NCBI GenBank assembly: GCA_020348925.1
Contig: CP070758.1
Location: forward strand, 3,745,047 to 3,776,864
Direction of reading: 5' to 3'
Length of the DNA stretch: 31,818 nucleotides
Origin: Gemmatimonadota bacterium
GTDB lineage: Bacteria > JBHIER01 > G020348925
Made by a program: the position numbers and the translations under genes. Under the pieces are notes generated by a model. The model ran no database searches and had not been told where the DNA came from. It worked only from the letters and a program-made list of their open reading frames with translations. This document shows, piece after piece, positions 25,252 to 31,818 of the stretch; positions within the stretch are counted from its first letter, which is position 1; each line of letters opens with the position of its first letter.

Positions 25252-25256
25252 GACCT

Positions 25257-27677
25257 ATGCCTGAAACGAAAGGGAGAAGAACCATGCCCAAGGGTCGCCC
25301 ACGAGAACGGACAGAAGACGATCCGTTAGGTGTTTTGAGTGTCATTCGACGTTTGGAGGTCGGTCCGGTCCGGCTTGAGAAAAAGCGCATCATTGCGCCC
25401 TACACGGTGATTCAGAATGGGGTGAGGGACGTCTATGATTTCGAATACCGCTTCGAAGAAACTGTGTTCGATCCAGGGGAGCCGGCCTCTCTCAATGTGG
25501 CCTCGGTGATGGCGGCCCAGGTGGCCCTCAACTACGGCCTGTTCTGTGATGAAATCGTCTTTCACGGATTGTTCGACCGACGGGATCGTCGGTTCATTCA
25601 GGAGATGGCGGATAATACGGCTCGCGAGATATACGTCAAGAAGTTTCTCGAACCCAATCCCTTTCTCCTCAAGGGGGCGGCAAAACTCCCCCCGCTGAAG
25701 CGGGAGAAGTACTTGCGGGCGGAGCTCATTTTTTCGAATGATGAATTAAGATCCTCCTCCCGTGCTGATGATGTGATTCCAAAATTGGATGCCTGGACCA
25801 TCCACCGGACTCGCCACGCCATACTCAGCAGCGGGGGGAAGGATAGCCTCTTGAGTTATGGCCTGTTGCGGGAGATGGGATGTGAGACGCACCCCATCTT
25901 TATCAATGAGTCCGGGCGCCACTGGTTCACCGCCTTGAACGCCTACCGACATTTCAAGAGCCACGTTCCGGAGACGGCCCGGGTGTGGACCAATTCGGAC
26001 CGGGTATTCGCCTGGATGCTGCGACATTTTCCTTTCATACGCCAGGATTTTGCCCAACTCCGTTCAGACGAGTATCCCCTCCGGCTGTGGACGGTGGCCG
26101 TATTTTTGTTCGGTGCCCTGCCCCTCCTCAGAAAAAGGGGTATCGGGAGACTCATTATTGGTGACGAATACGATACAACGCGAAGGCTGTCTCATAAAGG
26201 CATACCTCATTACGACGGTCTCTACGATCAAAGCATGTACTTTGACAATGCCCTGACCCGTTACTTCGGACGGAAGAATTGGGGTGTCACTCAATTCTCA
26301 ATTGTGAGGTCGCTTTCTGAGATGTTGATCGAGAAAATATTGGCCGAGCGATACCCTGAACTCCAGCAGCATCAGGTCTCATGCCACGCCGCGCACAAAG
26401 AGGGGGAGAGAATACATCCCTGCGGTCGGTGCGAGAAGTGTCGGAGAATTGTAGGTATGCTAAAAGCCCTGGGGGCAGATCCGGGCCTGTGTGGATATTC
26501 AAAGAACCAGATAGAATACTGCCTCAAGAGCCTGACAGAAAAAGAGGTGCACCAGGAGGCGGCCGGGGCTCAGCATATGATGTCTCTGTTGGCCGAGAAA
26601 AACATTTTTCCGAAAGCCTTCGGGATTTCGAAAGGTTTCAAACAACACCCCGAAATTTTGAAGCTCAGAATTGATCCGGAGCGGTCCCCAATAGAGGGTA
26701 TACCTGTTGATCTTCGTCAACCTCTCTTTAACATTTTTCTCAAACACGCCGAAGGGGCCGTTCGGCGCAGCGGCCGTGTCTGGCTCGAATTTGATCCTCT
26801 CTCTGATCCGGCTCTTGTCGAGCCCTATCCTTTTGAGAATCCGAAAGGTGAAATGGGACCACCATCCTCCGATGGGCAACGTCGGGCGAGTCAAAAAAGT
26901 AAGCACATCTTGGCCGAACTGACCTGGCCGGAGGCAAAAGAGAGACTGAAGGAGGTCGACGTCGCCCTGTTGCCGGTTGGGTCCGTGGAACAGCATGGGC
27001 TTCACCTGCCTTTGGACACGGATGCCTTCGATGCCGACTACCTGGCCCGTCGGGTTGCGGAGACATGCAGCGATCCCAAACCTCTGGTTCTGCCGCTGAT
27101 TCCCTATGGCGTTTCGTATCATCACGAAGATTTTGTGGGTACGATCAGTATCTCCAACGATACGCTGGGGCGTTTGGTCTACGATATCGGTGTGAACGCA
27201 GCCCGGCACGGTATCACGAAATTGGTCATTATTAACGGACACGGTGGGAACACGCCGGCCCTCCAATTTGCCGCTCAGATGATTAATCGTGACGCGCATA
27301 TCTTCACCTGTGTGGACTCCGGTGAGTCGAGTGATGCGGACATTGCTGCGATGATCGAAACACCGAACGATGTCCATGCCGGGGAAATCGAGACGAGTAC
27401 CTCCCTGGCTACCCGGCCTCATCTGGTCGATGTGGAGAAAGCACGGAAGTTTGTTCCCCATTTCTCCAGCCGTTATCTCAATTTCAGCTCGAAGCGAAGC
27501 GTGGAATGGTATGCCAGGACGGCTAAAATATCCAAGGCCGGTGTGCTCGGGGATCCCAAAAAGGCGAGCCGCCAGAAGGGCGAACGCATATGGGACGTTA
27601 TGATCAAGAATCTTGTTGAATTCGTGGAAGACTTGAAAAGCATGACGCTGGATGAGATCTACGAGAAGAGGTATTGA
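25257..27677 (+). CDS. Fusion: MurL-like PP-loop domain + creatininase-family amidohydrolase
   Basis: 806 residues from ATG 25257; ATG 25284 has the better site (AGGGAG, 7 nt) and would remove 9 residues. Part 1 (about 30-530) has the PP-loop ATP-pyrophosphatase motif SSGGKDS (191-197) and a QueC-like zinc site, C376 plus CGRCEKC (C389, C392, C395). Its N-terminal segment (DFEYRFEETVFDPG) and order of motifs recall MurL, the ATP-dependent UDP-MurNAc-L-Ala-L-Glu epimerase. Part 2 (about 551-800) is creatininase-family: LPVGSVEQHGLHLPLDTDA (E578, H580, D587), NGHGGN (660-665) and HAGEIETS (E710). It resembles the MftE/ArfB branch more than creatininase. Both active sites look complete. The family-specific reaction is unproven. 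Confidence 0.85.
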   Translation: MPETKGRRTMPKGRPRERTEDDPLGVLSVIRRLEVGPVRLEKKRIIAPYTVIQNGVRDVYDFEYRFEETVFDPGEPASLNVASVMAAQVALNYGLFCDEIVFHGLFDRRDRRFIQEMADNTAREIYVKKFLEPNPFLLKGAAKLPPLKREKYLRAELIFSNDELRSSSRADDVIPKLDAWTIHRTRHAILSSGGKDSLLSYGLLREMGCETHPIFINESGRHWFTALNAYRHFKSHVPETARVWTNSDRVFAWMLRHFPFIRQDFAQLRSDEYPLRLWTVAVFLFGALPLLRKRGIGRLIIGDEYDTTRRLSHKGIPHYDGLYDQSMYFDNALTRYFGRKNWGVTQFSIVRSLSEMLIEKILAERYPELQQHQVSCHAAHKEGERIHPCGRCEKCRRIVGMLKALGADPGLCGYSKNQIEYCLKSLTEKEVHQEAAGAQHMMSLLAEKNIFPKAFGISKGFKQHPEILKLRIDPERSPIEGIPVDLRQPLFNIFLKHAEGAVRRSGRVWLEFDPLSDPALVEPYPFENPKGEMGPPSSDGQRRASQKSKHILAELTWPEAKERLKEVDVALLPVGSVEQHGLHLPLDTDAFDADYLARRVAETCSDPKPLVLPLIPYGVSYHHEDFVGTISISNDTLGRLVYDIGVNAARHGITKLVIINGHGGNTPALQFAAQMINRDAHIFTCVDSGESSDADIAAMIETPNDVHAGEIETSTSLATRPHLVDVEKARKFVPHFSSRYLNFSSKRSVEWYARTAKISKAGVLGDPKKASRQKGERIWDVMIKNLVEFVEDLKSMTLDEIYEKRY

Positions 27678-27692
27678 TGAGCAGGATGTGCT

Positions 27693-28766
27693 ATGAAGAT
27701 CACCAAGGTTGAAGCATGGCCTGTCTCCATGCGACTGGAGGAGCCATACACCATCGCCTATGAGACCGTGGAGACGGCGACGAACGTTTTTTTGCGCATC
27801 GAGACCAACAGCAGTGTTGTCGGTTTCGGTTGTGCCGCCCCGGATGTGCATATCACCGGTGAAACAGCGGAAGGCGTGCTCCAAAATCTGAACGACAGTG
27901 TCAAGCAAAGTCTTTTGAATTCGGACCCCCTGCGGTCGGCCATGCTCCTGGAGCGGCTGAAAGGTATTTTGAACAAACAGTATTCGACCCTTGCTGCCGT
28001 TGATATGGCGCTCTATGATGTCGTCGGGAAAACGGCCGGCCTGCCGGTTTGGAAACTATTGGGAGGATTTCGTGACAGAATCAAGACGAGTGTGACCATC
28101 GGCATTCTGTCTGAAAAGGAGACCGTGGAGAGAGCGAAGGAGTGGATTGCCCGTGGCTTCACAAGTCTCAAGCTCAAAGGGGGAAAGGACGTAGAGTCCG
28201 ATACAGCGCGTGTTCTCAAGGTAAGAGAAGCGGTGGGCAAGGATGTGGAACTTCGTTTCGATGCCAATCAGGGGTACACGGTCGAGGACTCCCTCGCCTT
28301 TGTTGAGCGTACACGGGCCGCTCACCTGGAACTCATTGAGCAGCCGACACCCAAAGGTGAACCGGATCTCCTCGGCAGGGTAACCAGCAGCGTCCACATC
28401 CCTGTCATGGCGGATGAGAGTCTCATGACACTGCGTGACGCTTTTCGCCTGGCGCGCCGCGACCTTGTCGATATGGTCAACATCAAACTGATGAAGGTTG
28501 GAGGCATCTCTGAGGCGCTTCATATCAATGCAGTGGCAAAGGCAGCGAAATTGGAGGCCATGGTTGGCTGTATGGACGAAGCGGCCTTGGGCATCGCGGC
28601 CGGTCTTCATTTCGCCCTGGCGCGACCGAACGTCATGTATGCCGATCTCGACGGTCATATCGGTCTTGTGAACGATCCTTCCGAAGGTGCGGTCATGATT
28701 CGAAGCGGAACGCTTTTCCCGAACCCCAAACCGGGATTGGGATGTGACTTGAAGGTGAATAATTAG
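27693..28766 (+). CDS. Enolase-superfamily dipeptide epimerase (Ala-Glu epimerase / DgcA-like)
   Basis: 357 residues of the muconate-lactonising-enzyme subgroup. The catalytic acid/base lysines are in LKLKGG (Lys162) and KLMKVGG (Lys268). Metal ligands are in FDANQG (D190), EQP (E216) and ADES (D241). The lysine numbering is the same as in Bacillus subtilis L-Ala-D/L-Glu epimerase as I recall it. The C-terminal DLD (318-320) is the DxD that in dipeptide epimerases holds the substrate amino group, favouring a dipeptide over an N-acyl substrate. AGGA lies 6 nt before the ATG. The gene is 15 bp from the fusion gene, so it belongs to the same operon. Roles fitting the context: muropeptide recycling, or racemising N-acetyl-D-Glu (DgcA). 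Confidence 0.9.
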   Translation: MKITKVEAWPVSMRLEEPYTIAYETVETATNVFLRIETNSSVVGFGCAAPDVHITGETAEGVLQNLNDSVKQSLLNSDPLRSAMLLERLKGILNKQYSTLAAVDMALYDVVGKTAGLPVWKLLGGFRDRIKTSVTIGILSEKETVERAKEWIARGFTSLKLKGGKDVESDTARVLKVREAVGKDVELRFDANQGYTVEDSLAFVERTRAAHLELIEQPTPKGEPDLLGRVTSSVHIPVMADESLMTLRDAFRLARRDLVDMVNIKLMKVGGISEALHINAVAKAAKLEAMVGCMDEAALGIAAGLHFALARPNVMYADLDGHIGLVNDPSEGAVMIRSGTLFPNPKPGLGCDLKVNN

Positions 28767-28792
28767 TTCCAATTGAAAGTCGAAGCTCTTTT

Positions 28793-29533
28793 GTGAAAAA
28801 TCCTAAGACACAACAAGGAAGACACATTACAGACTTTGACTTGCCTCCTGGATATGAGCTGGCTGGGAAGTATCAAATCATTTCCAAGCTCGGGTCGGGA
28901 TGGGAGGGGGAAGTATACAAAATTCGGGAGATGAGGACCGGCATCGACAGGGCCGCCAAGCTCTTTTTCCCTCAAAGAAATATAGGCAATCGAACCGCGA
29001 AACGGTATGCGAAAAAATTGCATAAGTTGCGGCACTGCTCGATTTTGATCCAGTACCACACCGAAGAGCTGATCCGGTATCGAAAGGTCCCGGTCACTGT
29101 CCTTGTCTCCGAATATGTTGAAGGGGAGTTGTTGTCCGATTTCCTGAAGAGACATCCGGGCCACAGGCTCCAGCCCTTCGAAGCGCTTCATCTCCTCCAT
29201 TCTCTAACAAAAGGGATGGAAGAAATCCATCTTCATAACGAATATCACGGCGATTTGCATCTGGATAATATTATTGTCAGGCGCTTCGGGCTTGCGTTCG
29301 ATTTGAAGCTCATCGATCTTTTTCACTGGGAAGGATCGAAAAGTGAAAACAGGCAGACGGATATCTGTTTCTTGATACGTGTTTTCTACGACACCCTTGG
29401 TGGCGCACGCCACTATCAGAGACACCCGGAGGCCGTAAAGTATATCTGCAGCGGTCTGAAACAGTCCATTATTCTGAAAAAATTTCGGACAATGACGCAG
29501 CTGCGGAAACATCTGGAAACAATGGAATGGTAA
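28793..29533 (+). CDS. Small eukaryotic-like protein kinase fold protein
   Basis: 246 residues with the kinase core: glycine loop LGSGWEGEVY (33-42), VAIK-lysine equivalent AAKLF (Lys56), hinge SEYVEGE, catalytic loop YHGDLHLDNI (151-160), and metal Asp in LIDLF (Asp175; DFG reads DLF). A C-lobe follows with RQTDICFL like the DxW region. It starts at GTG 28793, 26 bp after the epimerase stop, with a weak upstream site. The HGD form of the catalytic loop is shared by bacterial Ser/Thr kinases and small-molecule (APH/choline) kinases, so the substrate may be a protein or metabolite. No membrane helix or sensor domain is seen. Confidence 0.8.
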   Translation: MKNPKTQQGRHITDFDLPPGYELAGKYQIISKLGSGWEGEVYKIREMRTGIDRAAKLFFPQRNIGNRTAKRYAKKLHKLRHCSILIQYHTEELIRYRKVPVTVLVSEYVEGELLSDFLKRHPGHRLQPFEALHLLHSLTKGMEEIHLHNEYHGDLHLDNIIVRRFGLAFDLKLIDLFHWEGSKSENRQTDICFLIRVFYDTLGGARHYQRHPEAVKYICSGLKQSIILKKFRTMTQLRKHLETMEW

Positions 29534-29609
29534 TTTTGTGCGGTGTCTCATTGAACGTTGAAATACGAAAGACGTGAGCTTTGTATTCATTGCGCAGGGA
29601 GGATTGAGA

Positions 29610-30131
29610 ATGGAGGCTGTATTAGGAGGATTGATGGTTTTTTGCATGCGGGCGTGTGATATGAGCCTGGGGACCGTGAGAATGATTTTCATTATTCAGG
29701 GTCGGCGCCTCTTCGCTTCGATAATAGGTTTTGTCGAGGTAACCATTTTCGTCCTGGCCATCTCGAAAGTGATCCATAGTCTGACGGATGTCTGGCATAT
29801 TTTGGGATATGCCGGAGGATTCGCCTTGGGGACGTACATTGGCATGTTCATCGAAGGAAAGCTGTCCATGGGATTTTCACTGGTCAGAGTCGTTTCCCGC
29901 TACACACCTGAGGATGTGGCAGGAATACTCTGGCAACATGGATACGGTGCGACCATCATCGACGCGCGCGGCAAGGACGGACCGGTCAAGCTCATTCATA
30001 CCTTGTGCCGGAGAAGAGAGGTGAAAAAGATCTTGACCCTGGTGAACATCATTGATCCGAAGGCCTTCATTACCATACAGGACGCACGATCGAGTATACA
30101 CGGCTACTTGAATCCGGTGAAGAAACGGTGA
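29610..30131 (+). CDS. UPF0316 membrane protein (DUF5698 + DUF2179)
   Basis: From ATG 29610 the product is 173 residues, with AGGGAGGA 6 nt upstream as a strong reason to prefer it over GTG 29574. Three or four membrane segments (LGGLMVFCMRACDMSLGTVR at the start, VEVTIFVLAISKVI, GGFALGTYIGMFIE) are followed by a cytosolic alpha/beta DUF2179 domain ending RRREVKKILTLVN. The family is widespread and of unknown function; DUF2179 domains are also found on YitT-type membrane proteins. It sits between the kinase-like gene and the PsiE-family gene on the same strand, with short gaps. Confidence 0.85.
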   Translation: MEAVLGGLMVFCMRACDMSLGTVRMIFIIQGRRLFASIIGFVEVTIFVLAISKVIHSLTDVWHILGYAGGFALGTYIGMFIEGKLSMGFSLVRVVSRYTPEDVAGILWQHGYGATIIDARGKDGPVKLIHTLCRRREVKKILTLVNIIDPKAFITIQDARSSIHGYLNPVKKR

Positions 30132-30181
30132 TGATATATGTTGCCCGTATGGCAATGACGTGAAAGGAAAGGTGATACTGT

Positions 30182-30619
30182 ATGACGAAAGTATTAAATT
30201 ACTTTGAGAGATACATCGTGCTTGTTCTCATGGTCATGATGATGCTCGTCGTCCTGGTATTAACTGTTGAACTCGGTATCATCATTGGGAGGGAATTGAT
30301 AAAACAGCCGAAATTACTTTTGAATTTCAAGGAGATTCTCGAAGTCTTCGGATTCTTCTTCATGATATTAATCGGATTGGAGCTCATTGATACGATTAAA
30401 TCATATTTGACAGAAGAGCGGATGCATGTGGAGATTGTCTTCCTCGTTGCCATGATCGCCATTGCACGGAAGGTGATTATCCTTGATCTTAAAACACTCA
30501 GTGCATTAACATTATTGGGGATGGCAGCCATTATTTTGGCCCTTGCTGCCGGATACTTTTTCGTCAAGCTCGCTCATCGAGGCGTAAAGTTTGACGACGA
30601 TGGAAGAAAACAGAAATGA
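30182..30619 (+). CDS. PsiE-family inner-membrane protein
   Basis: 145 residues with four membrane helices. The segment FKEILEVFGFFFMILIGLEL followed by YLTEERMHVEIVFLVAMIAIARKVI is characteristic of the phosphate-starvation-inducible PsiE family. Some members are induced by phosphate or carbon limitation, but the biochemical role is not known. A GGAAAGG site lies about 10 nt before the ATG. A TTGCC/GGCAA hairpin is found in the short gap upstream (30139-30153). No Pho box was recognised. Confidence 0.8.
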   Translation: MTKVLNYFERYIVLVLMVMMMLVVLVLTVELGIIIGRELIKQPKLLLNFKEILEVFGFFFMILIGLELIDTIKSYLTEERMHVEIVFLVAMIAIARKVIILDLKTLSALTLLGMAAIILALAAGYFFVKLAHRGVKFDDDGRKQK

Positions 30620-30657
30620 GTGTAATCCTTGGTTAACTGTTACACCATGAGGTCTCT

Positions 30658-31818
30658 ATGAACACTTCGAATTCAAAAGCGTCTGAGAAGAAGCGCACTG
30701 TAGCTTATTTTTCAATGGAGATTGGCCTTGATTCAGCCATACCGACATATAGTGGTGGATTGGGCGTATTGGCCGGGGATACGGTTCGGGCCGCAGCGGA
30801 TCTTGGTGTGCCCATGGTGGGCGTGACACTGCTGTATCGAAAAGGATATTTCCGCCAACATCTGGATGGCGATGGAAACCAGTCGGAGAGCCCGTATGAG
30901 TGGAACCCAGAAAGTTTCCTGGTACCACTGAAGTCCCAAGCAACATGCACCATGAATGGACGCACCGTGCATATACGTGTGTGGAAGTATGAGGTGCAGG
31001 GTATCAACGGTCATGCGGTCCCTGTCTATTTCCTGGATACGGCGTTACAGGAAAATGATTCATGGGATCAGACATTGACGGACCACCTCTATGGCGGCGA
31101 TGCTCATTATCGATTGTGCCAGGAGACACTTCTGGGAATAGGAGGTATGGCCATGTTGGCTGCCCTCGGATACGAGAACATCCAAGTATGCCACATGAAC
31201 GAGGGACACTCGGCTCTTCTCGTGTTGGCGCTCTTGGAGGGCGAGGCGAAGGGACGAGGTCTACAACTCCCTTCGAAAACCGATATCGATGAAATTCGCA
31301 AGCACTGTGTGTTTACAACGCATACTCCTATTCCCGCAGGTCATGATAAGTTCTCAACGGATCTGGTCGAGCGCGTCCTTGGTGAGGAGCGAACGAGGGC
31401 CATAGAGACCCTGGGATGTCTTTTTGATAAGGAATTGAATATGACCTATCTGGGAATGTTTTTTTCCCATTACATCAACGGCGTATCCATGCGTCACGAA
31501 CAGATCTCACAGGATATGTTTCCCAACTATCCTTTAAATTCTATCACAAATGGTGTTCACGCAATAACGTGGACGTCGGCGCCCTTTTGTCAGTTGTATG
31601 ATTCGCATATCCCAGAGTGGCGCCAGGATAATCGTTACTTACGGTATGCAGTGAGCATACCCCTCGATGAAATCCAACATGCTCATGCTCAGGCAAAACG
31701 AGAATTGTTTCAGGAGGTTGAACAGAGAACAGGTCTCCGTCTGGACCATACGGTTATAACTTTGGGTTTTGCTCGACGCGCCACTCAGTATAAACAGGCA
31801 CATCTCTTGTTTTCAAAC
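30658..31818 (+). CDS. glgP: Alpha-glucan phosphorylase, N-terminal part (runs off right edge)
   Basis: 387 codons are visible and the frame is still open at the edge. The start region VAYFSMEIGLDSAIPTYSGG and GLGVLAGDTVRAAADLG, then VCHMNEGHSA, FTTHTPIPAGHDKF, NSITNGVHA and GFARRATQYKQAHLLFSN, mark the short (Thermus/Thermotoga-type) glycogen phosphorylases of family GT35. These release glucose-1-phosphate from storage or oligomeric alpha-glucans. The PLP-binding lysine lies beyond the window. There is no DUF3417 N-terminal extension before the catalytic domain. GAGG sits 5 nt before the ATG at 30658. Confidence 0.93.
   Translation, partial: MNTSNSKASEKKRTVAYFSMEIGLDSAIPTYSGGLGVLAGDTVRAAADLGVPMVGVTLLYRKGYFRQHLDGDGNQSESPYEWNPESFLVPLKSQATCTMNGRTVHIRVWKYEVQGINGHAVPVYFLDTALQENDSWDQTLTDHLYGGDAHYRLCQETLLGIGGMAMLAALGYENIQVCHMNEGHSALLVLALLEGEAKGRGLQLPSKTDIDEIRKHCVFTTHTPIPAGHDKFSTDLVERVLGEERTRAIETLGCLFDKELNMTYLGMFFSHYINGVSMRHEQISQDMFPNYPLNSITNGVHAITWTSAPFCQLYDSHIPEWRQDNRYLRYAVSIPLDEIQHAHAQAKRELFQEVEQRTGLRLDHTVITLGFARRATQYKQAHLLFSN

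Noticed and set aside
26499-27908. Long minus-strand open frame (469 codons)
   Set aside because: Antisense to the fusion protein and the epimerase gene, both with intact active-site motifs. The minus-strand translation has no recognisable family.

Overview
The window (31,818 bases, both edges cutting genes) looks like a chromosomal segment of a diderm, Gram-negative-type bacterium. Supporting this are a SurA-type periplasmic chaperone, several lipoproteins with lipoboxes, an M48 metalloprotease with an N-terminal hydrophobic leader, Mfd and PdxA. No phage, transposase, rRNA, tRNA or CRISPR array was seen. Decayed copies of short dispersed repeats (CTTGTCATTCTGA / CTCGCAATGACAG type) lie in the intergenic regions. 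They resemble repeats I associate with poorly cultivated FCB-group-like lineages, but I cannot assign a phylum from the sequence.

Left part, 1-12.1 kb, all minus strand: a housekeeping and envelope-quality-control block. In transcription order it holds a TPR lipoprotein, an M50 site-2-type protease, mfd, two lipoprotein parvulins (PpiC type), a two-domain SurA homologue, a GTG-start S4-domain protein, pdxA, a small lipoprotein and the start of an M48 metalloprotease. The surA-pdxA adjacency is the same as in enterobacteria.

Middle part, 12.2-22.7 kb, plus strand: an MFS exporter of the fosmidomycin-resistance family behind a good sigma-70-type promoter, then a PAS-containing sigma-54 enhancer-binding protein ended by a clear intrinsic terminator. 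A sigma-54-like -24/-12 element lies directly after the terminator, followed by a monothiol thioredoxin-like protein, a coiled-coil lipoprotein, a coiled-coil soluble protein, and two consecutive APC-type amino-acid permeases. The first permease is fused to a PTS EIIA (IIA-Ntr-like) domain. The second is fused to an RCK/TrkA module, is split by an ATGA overlap, and has a Shine-Dalgarno-supported internal start that could yield a free RCK protein. A DHH-family phosphoesterase follows. This is probably a regulated transport module whose permeases have cytosolic sensor or phosphorylation domains.

Right part, 23.0-28.8 kb, plus strand: a tightly packed, visibly G+C-richer operon behind a TTGATA-17-TATTAT promoter. 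It holds a threonine-synthase-like PLP enzyme, a DUF1611 (DgcN-type) P-loop protein, an 806-residue fusion of a MurL-like PP-loop domain with a creatininase-family amidohydrolase, and a dipeptide-epimerase-type enolase-superfamily enzyme. Three of the four relate to families that act on glutamate stereochemistry, either free, N-acylated or in a (glyco)peptide. This is the most interesting locus here. It is followed by a small kinase-fold protein, a UPF0316 membrane protein, a PsiE-family membrane protein and the 5' part of an alpha-glucan phosphorylase that runs off the right edge.
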